NCBI GenBank assembly: GCA_030407315.1
Contig: JALQPE010001978.1
Location: 1-54,466, forward strand
Origin: Asparagopsis taxiformis
Lineage: Eukaryota; Rhodophyta; Florideophyceae; Bonnemaisoniales; Bonnemaisoniaceae
Length of the DNA stretch: 54,466 nucleotides
Reading direction: 5' to 3'
This document shows positions 32,412 to 41,927 of this stretch, one piece after another (position 1 is the first letter of the stretch; each line of letters opens with the position of its first letter). Made by a program: the position numbers and the translations under genes. The notes below the pieces were generated by a model. That model saw only the letters and a program-made list of their open reading frames with translations. It was not told where the DNA came from and ran no database searches.

Positions 32412-34753
32412 GAAGCTCGTTCGTCATCGTGACTCGTTTCCACCTCGAGTGGTGTTTCGTCAGCGGAGGTCGTCACGTAGACTCCGCTGCGGCCATTACG
32501 CTGGCCATTTCGTTCGTTCGCCCACGGGCGGGGGTCACGTCGGTCATTACGAAAGTCGCCGCGGCGCCTGTCGAAGGGCCTTCCCCCGTCACGATTGGGG
32601 TTTCGGAGTATCGTAGGCGGCGTGCCGTACCTCCGCGGGGTCACGTTCCCTCGCTCATCAGGTCGTTCCTGGTGACGCTTGGCCATTCGTTGGCGGAAGT
32701 ACTCAGCCTGACGTGGGTTGCTCTTCACGTGGAAGAGGTAGTACTTGTACGCGAAAAAGATCCGTTGATCTGGCGTCAGACGCGGACACGTAAACGTCGA
32801 GTGGCCATCTTCGCGGCATGACCAACACGATAGCGTCCAGTAATCATTCGGGATTACGGAATGCGCCAATTGCGTTTGCTCGCTCGTGAGCTTCGGTACG
32901 TCCTCGCATGGACGGTTCAATCGAGCTTCGAGCTCGTCCGGCTTTTCGTTTGCCGTTTTCGTATCGTTGGGCGGCGGCCCGTTCGTGAAGAGGATCGCCT
33001 CCAAATTCTCGGCAACGTGAACCGCAGCGAGCGACACGTCGTCGTCGTCCCTCGCGGGGATGTTCGGGTTACCATCGTGGTAACCGGGCTCGCTAGCCCG
33101 TTCATTACGTAAGTACGCGGACTCATCGTAGTCCGCGAACTTCCTCGACTCGTGGTCGGAAATAGCCAACGTAGGCTTCACCGGAAACCGCACTTTCGGT
33201 TTCGCGGCTGACGCGACAGCTGCCGTACGTGCACGGAAGGTCGTTCCTTCGGCCGTCGCCAATCGTCTCACAACGGTGAGGTCGTTCCTCTCTCGTTCGG
33301 GAAGTGACCGGAGTCGTTCCGTCACTGCTGCCCGCGTCGAGGGCAGCAAACCACGTACGTAGTGGTGAACGAGGAGTCGGTCCGTAAACACGTAGTTACA
33401 CGCCCGCGTGGCGGTGTCGAGTCTATCAGCGTACTGATTCTCGTCCTCGTTAGGACTCTGCGTGATCATCGTGACCTTTTCGTAGGCCTCCTGCAGCACG
33501 TCGTCTTGCAGGTATCGTTTGATCAACGCGTTGATAACGTGAGGCCACGAGAACCTCTTCGTCGGATCAGTCGTGATCACGCCAGTCGTACACTGGGAAT
33601 CGTAGAACCGTCGGGCGTCCCCTTCGAGGAAGAAGTGCAGCGCACGTACTGCCACTCCCTCGCACACTGCGAGTGTGCTGAACCCATCACGTATTTGGGC
33701 GAGGAATCCGAGCAACGTAATCGGATTCCGGCCGGAGAACGGCTTTAACGTAGGGAAAAGTCCCTCCAGCTCACGTTTGAGCTTATGTACGCTTTGACTC
33801 TCGTTCACGTAGAGATGTTCACGTACATCGTTAAGTCGGTACATGCGGTACGATACCACGTTCGCAAATGCGTCGAGCATTGTCGTGTGCTCTGCCAACG
33901 CGTGGCAAACGGGTCCGAGGGCGTTCCCTGGTAAGCGTACCGCGTCGGCACGTTCGTTTTCGTGGACTCGCGTGTCCGTCGTGCTGAACGTACCCAGCCA
34001 CGGAATGTACGTTTCACGTGGCGGGGGAGCTCTCGTATCGAATTGCGCAGCTCGTGCTGCGTCCGCCGACCGCGCGTGGTCTGGCGTATCGTTAAAACGT
34101 AATTGCCTTCGTGGCGTCTCGTTGGGGTTGGCGATGGCTCGTTGCACTGTCGCCCCCCTTCCGTACGTTGTCGGGGTCGTCGGACCGGGTGTTGGTGGGT
34201 ATCCTCCCGGAACGGCCGGGGAGGATTGCGAGTTATAGGCGCGCGAGCCTTCGTAATTCGGATCGCTTCCGCTCGGCGGAGCGGAACGTCCGTCGACAAT
34301 TTCGTTGAATACTACGACAAACGAGTCGAGTCTTCCCTCCACGGCGGAGAGGCGGTTTCGTAAATCTTCGTTTTCCCGTTCGAGGGTCGCTGAGCGTTCA
34401 CGTAACGCACGAGCTTCGCGCTCCGAGACTCCGAGTCTCTGCCTTACGGCTTCGTCGACGGCCGCGTCGCTCGCCCTTTCGATGTGACCTCGAAGGTCTT
34501 CGTACACTACACGTAGTGCCGTGGGAGTCACGTTCCCTTCGTTGAGCTGACCGCGCGTTGCGGGGTCCATACTCACGGACTCAAACGGGCTTACCGTACG
34601 TGGTAGCTGGCCGATCGCCTCGATATCCGGCGGGATAGATCGATCAGTCGCGAAGATCGCTTCTGCTGACAAGGCCACGTCGGCTTCGGCGTCCGCTGAC
34701 GTTGGCAACGGTTGCCTGGGCGACGCGCTGGAATTCGACACAGCGTAATTCAT
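32351..34753 (-). CDS. gag: Gypsy-B Gag polyprotein
   Basis: An intact 800-residue frame from ATG at 34753, nearly identical to gypsy-A Gag (one residue shorter near residue 168). It has the same coiled coil, capsid-like region, CCHC knuckle and basic tail. It could still act in trans to package gypsy-A RNA, though that is inference. Confidence 0.9.
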   Translation of the reverse strand: MNYAVSNSSASPRQPLPTSADAEADVALSAEAIFATDRSIPPDIEAIGQLPRTVSPFESVSMDPATRGQLNEGNVTPTALRVVYEDLRGHIERASDAAVDEAVRQRLGVSEREARALRERSATLERENEDLRNRLSAVEGRLDSFVVVFNEIVDGRSAPPSGSDPNYEGSRAYNSQSSPAVPGGYPPTPGPTTPTTYGRGATVQRAIANPNETPRRQLRFNDTPDHARSADAARAAQFDTRAPPPRETYIPWLGTFSTTDTRVHENERADAVRLPGNALGPVCHALAEHTTMLDAFANVVSYRMYRLNDVREHLYVNESQSVHKLKRELEGLFPTLKPFSGRNPITLLGFLAQIRDGFSTLAVCEGVAVRALHFFLEGDARRFYDSQCTTGVITTDPTKRFSWPHVINALIKRYLQDDVLQEAYEKVTMITQSPNEDENQYADRLDTATRACNYVFTDRLLVHHYVRGLLPSTRAAVTERLRSLPERERNDLTVVRRLATAEGTTFRARTAAVASAAKPKVRFPVKPTLAISDHESRKFADYDESAYLRNERASEPGYHDGNPNIPARDDDDVSLAAVHVAENLEAILFTNGPPPNDTKTANEKPDELEARLNRPCEDVPKLTSEQTQLAHSVIPNDYWTLSCWSCREDGHSTFTCPRLTPDQRIFFAYKYYLFHVKSNPRQAEYFRQRMAKRHQERPDERGNVTPRRYGTPPTILRNPNRDGGRPFDRRRGDFRNDRRDPRPWANERNGQRNGRSGVYVTTSADETPLEVETSHDDERASWAHDDNVSNGPAPGNDQAM

Positions 34754-34838
34754 AGACCGTCGTCTGTAGCACGTAGCTTTTCGTTAACGTAAAAGAGCTC
34801 AACCTCGTTGGTTGTCGTTATGCTCGTAGCAACTTCTA

Positions 34839-34851
34839 GGTCGAGAGACCA
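34839..34851 (-). promoter_or_regulatory. Putative primer-binding site of gypsy-B
   Basis: The minus strand reads TGGTCTCTCGACC, one base inside the LTR, identical to gypsy-A. Confidence 0.6.
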
Positions 34852-34852
34852 G

Positions 34853-35533
34853 TGTGGAACAACGTTAGTTCTAGAAGTAGCTGGTACGAGCCACGGACAC
34901 GCTGTCCTTAACGAAACGAAACGAACAACGAAACAGTGCCACCCGCTGGTGTTTGACTGTATGTTCGGTAGCAAAGAAAGAATAGGGTAGAGGATAGGTT
35001 AGCAGGTAGACACGGGCGTCACGACGAACGATCCACGCGTGGACTACGTTAACGAACGAGGTGGCACGTCACCGGAGGCGCTCTCAACCAAGCCCGTAGG
35101 CACTACACGCGATCAGCCTCACGTGTGGCGATGGGTAGGGAGTATGCAGCTCGACGGAGACGAAGCCTCGTTAGGCGAAAACGTAATAGGTAACGTAGAA
35201 GTCAGTCGTAGACTAGAGCACGTTGCCCGATCGTTGTCTTGTCCCCTTCCCCTCCCGGCACGGTGCCAATACCTATATAGCCACGATGGCATCGCTTTAC
35301 AGTGTAAACACTGCTCGTAACGTCCCCGAATGGGAAAGGACCTTGTGGGTCACACGTAGGGACCCGTTGGTCCGTTGGCCGTTGCCAATACGTTCGTTGC
35401 ACACGTGTGCCGGGTGCGCGCGCGCATGCGCCAGCAATGTTCGTGCATTGCTGTCGCCGGTCGTATCCGCCGAAATTCGAATTCCGCGGAAAACGTAAAT
35501 ATTTGCAATTTCGGAATTGCCACGTATACTACA
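34853..35533 (-). repeat. 5' LTR of gypsy-B
   Basis: A 681-bp LTR in minus orientation, from TGTAGTATACG at 35533 to GTTCCACA at 34853. It is more diverged from the gypsy-A LTRs than those are from each other and has extra bases. The outside flank GAAAT (35534-35538) should be its duplication. Confidence 0.88.
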
Positions 35534-35836
35534 GAAATGTCGCTGGTGGCCGATTCGGTGTATTGACTGTTACCCGCTTGCTGGATGGTGTATTTGAATC
35601 GATTCCGGGTTGTTTGAAGGGTGGGAAAGGAGGGAGAAGGGATGTTCTTGAACTTGAAGTTGTGGTTGTTTTGTCGTGTGAGTTATTATTCGTATTGGTA
35701 TTGGTTTGCTGGTGTGTAGATGGGTTCGGCTTCTTAGTTGATGAGTTGCGTGAGAGTGGCATGGTTTGTTCTTGAGTTCTCGGTGGATGTGGTTGTTGTG
35801 AGTCGGCCTGTATGAGTGGGTTGGAAAATGTTACAC
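35534..35836 (-). pseudogene. Copia-2 polyprotein fragment between two insertions
   Basis: Reading leftward across the copia-1 insertion (one copy of TACAC kept), the copia-2 frame continues without a break from HRV into TFSNPLIQADSQQPHPPRTQ and on through a Thr/Asn/Ser/Pro-rich stretch to the gypsy-B LTR. It is low-complexity sequence of the type often found between copia integrase and reverse transcriptase. Confidence 0.75.
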
Positions 35837-36221
35837 TGTTCGTAGGCTACACTTGTTCGTAGGCTACACTATGTAGCCCACACTATTCAATCTACATAAA
35901 AGGTAGGCTATAATATGAATCAATTTGTAGGTAACACTATATTCCGTTTTTAGTCACTCAGACGGAAATTCCTACACTATGCTACCTATGTTTTGAATCC
36001 ACTAGCCACCTAGGATTGTAGTTGTAGAAGCTAGAACTAGAATAAAAGGGCGACTTGCTCCGGAGCCGAGGCAAGATCAACCACCATCTTTACCATCAAC
36101 AACCACCTCATCAACACGATCATCACCCAGCCCGAGTATTCGCGATACACCGGCGTAATACCGTGCGCCAATCAAAACCGAACACTTGTCATTTTAATTT
36201 CGGGAATCGTTTTTCCCATCA
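35837..36221 (+). repeat. 5' LTR of copia-1
   Basis: Begins TGTTCGTAGG and ends CCCATCA. It opens with a short direct repeat TGTTCGTAGGCTACACT. AATAAAAGGG at 36041-36050 is the likely TATA box; all LTR ATGs lie upstream of it. No standard initiator-Met primer site follows the LTR; CTTGCAAGTCCGG is there instead. Confidence 0.92.
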
Positions 36222-36507
36222 CTTGCAAGTCCGGGGAAACTTCTTTCCCAAAACCAAAATAATCTGAAAAAAACAAAAAAGGCAAAAAGGCAAAAAAAGG
36301 AAAGAAAGAAAAAAGCCAAAAGCTCATAAAAAAGCAAAAAGAACAAAAAAAGAAAAAAAGGATTTTTACACGTGTGGAAAGGACTAATTTCACCCTGTGG
36401 TCTTTATCCTATCAGATAAGATCACTTTGTGGACATTTTTCCCCTGAATTTTCAAATTCTTGTATACTGCGGTATATTTTCACTCGCTGCAAATAATCGA
36501 AAGAAAA

Positions 36508-36569
36508 GTAAGTTGAAAAAAAATCAAAAGAAAAACATTTCAAAAAGGAGATTGCTAACCTACTTACAG
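36508..36569 (+). other. Predicted 62-bp intron that creates an ATG
   Basis: Donor GTAAGT (36508-36513), branch-site consensus TGCTAAC (36553-36559) and acceptor TACTTACAG (36561-36569) are all present at normal spacing for a short intron. Joining base A36507 to TG at 36570-36571 forms ATG in the frame of the zinc-finger protein, in a good context (A at -3, G at +4). Unspliced RNA has GTG there. Confidence 0.7.
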
Positions 36570-36997
36570 TGGCTCGCTGCAAGAGGCCCAAAAACGACCC
36601 CGCGGTCTTTCGCGAAAGGGCCCTCCGCAGCCGACCAGCCAATCGGGCTTCCGCTTCTACAGCCAATCGGGCTTCATCTTCCTCGACAGGTGGCCTCCAG
36701 GTATTGGACGACCGCGCATCTCGACACGTTCACCGCGTCGCAACCGACAGGATCGAAAAACGCACTGTAAAGCCAGCGAAGTGTAAGCTCTGTGACCGCA
36801 ACTTCACCTCTCGCAAGCAGTTGCTTATTCATAGGGGATCTAAGGGTCACAAAAACAAATTAGAGAAGACCGACCTAGAGAAAAAACCCCTCCGCTGCGA
36901 TATTTGCGACATAGACTTCAACAGCGTGCACAACTTCGACAACCACCGATTTGGTGACAAGCATCGCAACGCTAGGCGCAGAGCAGAGAATAAGTAG
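36570..36997 (+). CDS. Copia-1 accessory protein with two C2H2 zinc fingers
   Basis: The frame gives 142 residues when the start codon is built by splicing 36507 to 36570; no other in-frame ATG exists. The first half is basic and Ser/Arg/Ala-rich. Finger 1 (CKLC...H-x5-H) and finger 2 (CDIC...H-x5-H) both have C-x2-C-x12-H-x5-H spacing, the form seen in matrin/U1 and JAZ-type fingers that bind RNA or double-stranded RNA. A basic tail follows (NARRRAENK). It ends 75 bases before the gag ATG. The position, between LTR and gag in a copia element, is unusual. It may bind the element's RNA or control its splicing, which is inference. Confidence 0.7.
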
Positions 36998-37072
36998 TAC
37001 AATTAAAGGGTAATTCATACGATCAATTGAAACAGATCTGAATTAATTGTTTCCTTGTACCAACTGTTCATA

Positions 37073-40000
37073 ATGACTACCCCATACGATGACAATCCTA
37101 CTTGGATCGCTCTTGGAAATCCCAATACGTGCAACGACATACAAAAATCGATGACAGGAGCTGCCGCTGCCCTTATCACACTAGAACCACCTGAAGACGA
37201 GTTCGCCACCACCTTTTGCGAATTATTCCCCCCGCAATTCCTGTTCCATAGGGACTGCTTACCCAACACAGCTCTCTTCTCCCATATAAGAGCTATCTGC
37301 GACAGCAATGGTCACCGAATCCCGAGACGATCAGGCCTAATGATCGCAAAAGCTATAGCAGAGAAGATGTACCCTGATGACCTCAAGCGAGAAGCATTAC
37401 AACTAATCTCAGATTCTCGAAAGGACACTAGTCAGCCCGTCATTGTCACTTCCACAGATCGCGAGCCGGCACCACCGCAACATACTTATAATCCGCCGGA
37501 CATATCACGTAAGGTTGACGATACCGCTCGTCACTTCTCAGAGAAACAGAAGTACAGTGGTATCCTTGGCGAGAATCCTAGTCTCCCAGAAACAAAACAC
37601 GCCTACCTGACATACTGTCATGACAAAGGTTTTTCTCCATCAGAGAAAGTACAACTTGTCCATTATGCCCTACGTGGACCGGCTTGGACGTTCTGGTCCA
37701 GTCACATCCGAGATAACCCTGCTATCACTCAAATAGGCTCCGTATTCGATTCTCTCACGAACAAATTCGATACTGCGACTCACCAGAAGCAGATTGACCA
37801 TATCATATCGTCACTGTCGATGAAAGAAACTGTCCATAAGTTACAATGCGGAACTGTCCAAGCACTCGGACACATATACAACGAAATAGACCGGCTCAAC
37901 CCCCAAGGGACAAAATCTAAACGTGGTGAAGTTTTCAAAACTGAACAACTCCTCCACGTAGTAGATAACTTCGAGTGGGCCCAGAATGCTAAGAAACGAA
38001 CTCTTGGAGAGAACTTATCATTCGCACAGATATACTCCGAGCTATCTAGTTCAGCTTTACTCTGGGAAGAGTCCCAGCGAAAGAAGGGTTTAGATACGTC
38101 TATCACTAGTGACCACAGTCACTTTGCCGACCATATGACTTCCATTCACTACGGTGCTAGGTATGCCAACCCGCACCATAAGCGTCACACCCGAAACTCA
38201 AATTTCAAAAATCGCAACAAATCAGAAGTCACGTGCTACCGCTGTTTTAAAAAGGGGCACTACGCATTCAACTGTCGAGAACAGAAACGCATGACTATGA
38301 ACGACGCCGTGCGCAGCAGAATCCGAAACCAACATGAACATCCCGTTCAAGCTGCTGCCAAAATCCTCTTCGAGCTGACTGAACAATACGATGAGCATGA
38401 AGCAACCGAGGAACACAATAAGGATGACATAGCAGATGACACCTTCAATGACTTCTTGTCAAGCTGTATATCGGACGAGAACAATGATGCACCGTTACCG
38501 TTTGGAGATATAATTCCTGAACAAGAACAGAACTATCTATCCAAAATCTTCCATGTTAAAATAACAATTCAGAATCTCAAACGATATCTCAACAATTCTA
38601 TCCATGCATTTAAGGGAGCATTATTTGATACTGGAGCAGAAAAGACGGTCATTGGCGTAAACCAAGCCCGTGCCTATTGTAATGAAGCAGGGATACCCTT
38701 CGAACCCTTCAAATCAAATTCAAAATTCTCTTTTGGAAACTACTCCACTTCCTCCATCGGATGGATGAACATTATACTTCCCACACCATCTGGATTCAGT
38801 ACCATTAGAACTGACATCATCCCTCAAGATATACCACTTCTAATAGGCCTCGATTCACTGGATAAAAACAAATGGAACGTTCTTACCGTCGAGAATTCCC
38901 TTCAATCCGTCCCTGAAGGTTGGAATATACCTCTCTCACGTAAACTCGGACACATCTACATGACTTGGAAAATAGAGTTTAAGAATTTTTTCTCCAAAGC
39001 CCAGTTGACACGAATTCATAAACATATGTTCCACCCCAGCTCCAAGAAGCTATATGAGTTTCTAAACAAAGCATCTCCAGAACAAATGACGACCGAAACA
39101 AAATCGCTTATCGAAGATATTACAAAAAGTTGCCACCCTTGTCAATCTTTCGCACCGAAAGCCATCACTTTTCAAATCAGAGACAACGACAATGTCAGAT
39201 TCAACCAGGAAATCAAATTAGACCTGATGTTTCTGGACAGCAAGCCTGTATTACACATAATCGACTCTGCAACCAACTTCAGCGCGGCAAGGTTCATCCC
39301 GAAACAAGACACAACCACAGTTTGGAACACTTTTCTACAAGCATGGGCTAATTGTTACATTGGATTCCCAGAAAGCATGCTCACGGACCATGGATCAGTC
39401 TTCGTATCCAAAGAATGGACAACGTCATGTCATTCATCAAACATAGACCTTCGTCACACAGGGACAGAATCCCACAACTCACTAGGGAATGGAGAAACTT
39501 ATCATGCTATGCTACGACGCATTTACAACAAAGTCAGACTTGAACACCCAGATTTCTCTCCCGAACTCGTACTCTCGCTATCAACAAAAGCAATGAACGA
39601 CACTGCAGGTTCCAATAGACTCGTGCCAACCCTTCTAGTATTCGGCGCCTTACCGAACATACCGCATATCAAACCACGGTCAAAGTCACAACAGGAACGC
39701 CTTACAGCAATGAAGTCAGCAAGAAATGAATTTGCGAGAATCATCTCCTCTCAAAAATTGAATCGAGCTTTATGCAAAAACACCCCTCGTTCCACAGACT
39801 ACGACATCAGTCCTGGAAATATGGTTTACGTATACCGAGAACGCTTTAAACGATGGACAGGTCCTCATATTGTCATTAGCAACGACAGAAAACAGGTGCT
39901 GGTTGACCTCGGGGAAAGGCAAGGATCCCGACACTACAACATTTCAAGTGTCAAACCAGCACTATTCCCTTCCTCAAATCACTCTGAATCGTCGAAAATC

Positions 40001-40270
40001 TTCTTCACTGAAATAATAAACAAAGGGGACCCCCGCGAAAAACTTTTTGAAGATGCGAAAAGAAAGGAAATTGAAGGACTCATCAATCGCGGAACTTTCA
40101 AAATTGTACTCCAAGAAGATTTACCCGAAAATGCAAATATAATACCCTCTCGTTTCGTACTCGCAATTAAGAATGGCGAAAACAACAAAGAAGTCCTCAA
40201 AGCTCGATTTGTTCTTGGAGGACATCGAGACAAAGAAAAAGAACAATTGTTCATAATTCGACGACTCTGA
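37073..40270 (+). CDS. gag-pol: Copia-1 Gag-protease-integrase polyprotein
   Basis: ATG at 37073 (MTTPYDDNP) is the first ATG downstream of the inferred promoter in unspliced RNA. Counting from there, Gag is followed by a CCHC knuckle (CYRCFKKGHYAFNC) near residue 388 and an aspartic protease site FDTGAEKT near 519. The integrase zinc region has HKHMFH and CHPC near 648-690, and its core has LDLMFLD, LTDHGSVF and GNGETYHAM near 716, 771 and 807. The start of reverse transcriptase (RFVLAIKNGENN, KARFVLGGHRDKEKE) then runs out of frame at 40270. Copia elements normally encode all this in one frame, so the break is probably a single-base loss in the A run at 40236-40240. Order PR-IN-RT is diagnostic of Ty1/copia. 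Confidence 0.9.
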   Translation: MTTPYDDNPTWIALGNPNTCNDIQKSMTGAAAALITLEPPEDEFATTFCELFPPQFLFHRDCLPNTALFSHIRAICDSNGHRIPRRSGLMIAKAIAEKMYPDDLKREALQLISDSRKDTSQPVIVTSTDREPAPPQHTYNPPDISRKVDDTARHFSEKQKYSGILGENPSLPETKHAYLTYCHDKGFSPSEKVQLVHYALRGPAWTFWSSHIRDNPAITQIGSVFDSLTNKFDTATHQKQIDHIISSLSMKETVHKLQCGTVQALGHIYNEIDRLNPQGTKSKRGEVFKTEQLLHVVDNFEWAQNAKKRTLGENLSFAQIYSELSSSALLWEESQRKKGLDTSITSDHSHFADHMTSIHYGARYANPHHKRHTRNSNFKNRNKSEVTCYRCFKKGHYAFNCREQKRMTMNDAVRSRIRNQHEHPVQAAAKILFELTEQYDEHEATEEHNKDDIADDTFNDFLSSCISDENNDAPLPFGDIIPEQEQNYLSKIFHVKITIQNLKRYLNNSIHAFKGALFDTGAEKTVIGVNQARAYCNEAGIPFEPFKSNSKFSFGNYSTSSIGWMNIILPTPSGFSTIRTDIIPQDIPLLIGLDSLDKNKWNVLTVENSLQSVPEGWNIPLSRKLGHIYMTWKIEFKNFFSKAQLTRIHKHMFHPSSKKLYEFLNKASPEQMTTETKSLIEDITKSCHPCQSFAPKAITFQIRDNDNVRFNQEIKLDLMFLDSKPVLHIIDSATNFSAARFIPKQDTTTVWNTFLQAWANCYIGFPESMLTDHGSVFVSKEWTTSCHSSNIDLRHTGTESHNSLGNGETYHAMLRRIYNKVRLEHPDFSPELVLSLSTKAMNDTAGSNRLVPTLLVFGALPNIPHIKPRSKSQQERLTAMKSARNEFARIISSQKLNRALCKNTPRSTDYDISPGNMVYVYRERFKRWTGPHIVISNDRKQVLVDLGERQGSRHYNISSVKPALFPSSNHSESSKIFFTEIINKGDPREKLFEDAKRKEIEGLINRGTFKIVLQEDLPENANIIPSRFVLAIKNGENNKEVLKARFVLGGHRDKEKEQLFIIRRL

Positions 40271-41508
40271 AACAATCCTCAATCAGAATTCTCCTCGCCA
40301 TGGCAAGCATATTCGGATTCAAAATATGGTCCACCGACATTAAACAGGCTTACCTACAGTCTGCATCTAAATTGAAGCGTGACGTTTTCATCAAGCCAAA
40401 CATCATGGAGTTGAATCACGGAGAACTTCTACAAGTCATAAACCCTCTCTATGGACTCACAGATGCTGGTGACTATTGGGGTGAAACGTTGCATTCCCAC
40501 CATGTTAAAGACTTACGAATGAAGCAGACTACAGGAGATTTCTCATTGTTTTTCAAACATATCGGAAACAAACTCGTAGGAATGTCTGGATCTTACGTTG
40601 ATGACATAATTCGTTGCGAAACGAATAAATTTGAACAGTCATCACAACACATGACCGCTTCTACCTTTGACACCAAAAAGCCCGAGAGAAATTCTTTTAC
40701 CTTCACTGGACTACAAGTTAAAGACGGAAATTACTCAAAATCCTTATCGCAATCAGAATATATCGGAAGACTTGAATTACTTAAATCCGATTGCTCTTTC
40801 GAAGACTTCCGATCCACGAGAGCAAAGTTGAACTGGTTAACGAACACTCGTCCGGACATAGCCTTCTCCGTTTCCAGATCTTCTGCCGTCACCTCGAATA
40901 CATTCCAGTCAAATCATATACGCGACATTAACCGCGTGATAAAACATTTGAAGAAAACGAAGTATCGCTCTCTTCGCTTCCCAAAACTTGATCAAGATTC
41001 ACTGCGTATCACAACATACTCAGACGCATCATTCTCCAATAACGAAGATAATTCGTCCCAAATCGGATTCAGAATATTACTCTCAGACGCCACGAACAAT
41101 TGCGCTATTCTGAGGTACTCTTCATATAAATCCAGACGCATTGCCAGATCTTCTATGGCAGCTGAAACATTCGCTTTTGCTGACGCATTCGACGCTGCAT
41201 ATGCAATCAAGTTTGATCTTGAAAAAGTGTTAAACAAAAGTATCCCTCTTCTCATGTTGACTGATTCTAAGGCTCTCTTCGACGTCATTACAAGATCCAA
41301 ATACACTACGGAAAAAAGGCTAATGATAGACATTGCAGCTGCACGTCAAGCCTACAACGAGAAAGAGATCAATAACATTGCCTTGATCAAATCCGAGTTT
41401 GACCCTGCCGATGGTCTAACCAAACTTGCATGCTATGAAGCTCTAAAACAACTTTTGGAAACTCACAAGATCTCTCATCCCGTTGAAAAATATGTGATCG
41501 AGCATTAG
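40243..41508 (+). CDS. pol: Copia-1 reverse transcriptase and RNase H
   Basis: This frame lies at -1 relative to the upstream polyprotein and takes over exactly where it breaks: TIVHNSTTLKQSSIR, then DIKQAYLQS and the catalytic YVDD at 40594. RNase H motifs follow (TYSDASFSN, MAAETFAF, LTDSKALFDV, EFDPADGLTK). The ATG at 40300 is internal to the reverse transcriptase and unlikely to be a real start. With one A restored upstream the two frames would be continuous. Confidence 0.9.
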   Translation, partial: TIVHNSTTLKQSSIRILLAMASIFGFKIWSTDIKQAYLQSASKLKRDVFIKPNIMELNHGELLQVINPLYGLTDAGDYWGETLHSHHVKDLRMKQTTGDFSLFFKHIGNKLVGMSGSYVDDIIRCETNKFEQSSQHMTASTFDTKKPERNSFTFTGLQVKDGNYSKSLSQSEYIGRLELLKSDCSFEDFRSTRAKLNWLTNTRPDIAFSVSRSSAVTSNTFQSNHIRDINRVIKHLKKTKYRSLRFPKLDQDSLRITTYSDASFSNNEDNSSQIGFRILLSDATNNCAILRYSSYKSRRIARSSMAAETFAFADAFDAAYAIKFDLEKVLNKSIPLLMLTDSKALFDVITRSKYTTEKRLMIDIAAARQAYNEKEINNIALIKSEFDPADGLTKLACYEALKQLLETHKISHPVEKYVIEH

Positions 41509-41530
41509 TTGAACCGTCTTCGGACTTCCA

Positions 41531-41540
41531 GAGAGGGAAG
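41531..41540 (+). promoter_or_regulatory. Polypurine tract of copia-1
   Basis: GAGAGGGAAG abuts the first base of the 3' LTR, the normal site for priming plus-strand DNA. Confidence 0.8.
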
Positions 41541-41922
41541 TGTTCGTAGGCTACACTTGTTCGTAGGCTACACTATGTAGCCCACACTATTCAATCTACA
41601 TAAAAGGTAGGCTATAATATGAATCAATTTGTAGGTAACACTATATTCCGTTTTTAGTCACTCAGACGGAAATTCCTACACTATGCTACCTATGTTTTGA
41701 ATCCACTAGCCACCTAGGATTGTAGTTGTAGAAGCTAGAACTAGAATAAAAGGGCGACTTGCTCCGGAGCCGAGGCAAGATCAACCACCATCTTTACCAT
41801 CAACAACCACCTCATCAACACGATCATCACCCAGCCCGAGTATTCGCGATACACCGGCGTACCGTGCGCCAATCAAAACCGAACACTTGTCATTTTAATT
41901 TCGGGAATCGTTTTTCCCATCA
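41541..41922 (+). repeat. 3' LTR of copia-1
   Basis: Identical to 35837-36221 except that ATA is missing after GGCGT. It is followed by the duplicated TACAC. Confidence 0.93.
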
Positions 41923-41927
41923 TACAC

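Larger units (their letters stand above)
28223..35533 (-). mobile_element. Gypsy-B: 3'-truncated chromovirus, minus strand
   Basis: This is a second copy of the gypsy-A family in inverse orientation: 5' LTR 34853-35533, gag, and pol broken at the gypsy-A insertion. The end of pol, the chromodomain, the 3' region and the 3' LTR are missing; only about 14 similar bases (159-172) appear on the far side of gypsy-A. It lies in the polyprotein frame of copia-2. It could not move by itself. Confidence 0.9.
35837..41922 (+). mobile_element. Copia-1: young Ty1/copia element with an accessory zinc-finger frame
   Basis: Two LTRs (385 and 382 bp), identical except for a 3-base indel, are flanked by a perfect 5-bp duplication TACAC (35832-35836 and 41923-41927). 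Inside are a ~850-nt leader with a zinc-finger frame, a gag-protease-integrase frame, and a reverse transcriptase/RNase H frame one base out of phase. The purine tract GAGAGGGAAG (41531-41540) touches the 3' LTR. LTR identity implies a recent insertion. Confidence 0.93.

Noticed and set aside
28223..35533. Gypsy-A and gypsy-B as one element with inverted LTRs made by self-integration
   Set aside because: The CGTAT duplication at both outer ends of gypsy-A, and gypsy-B having its own 5' LTR and primer site, are better explained by insertion of one copy into another.
40300..41508. ATG at 40300 as a separate gene start
   Set aside because: The frame continues upstream with conserved reverse transcriptase sequence, so the ATG is internal.
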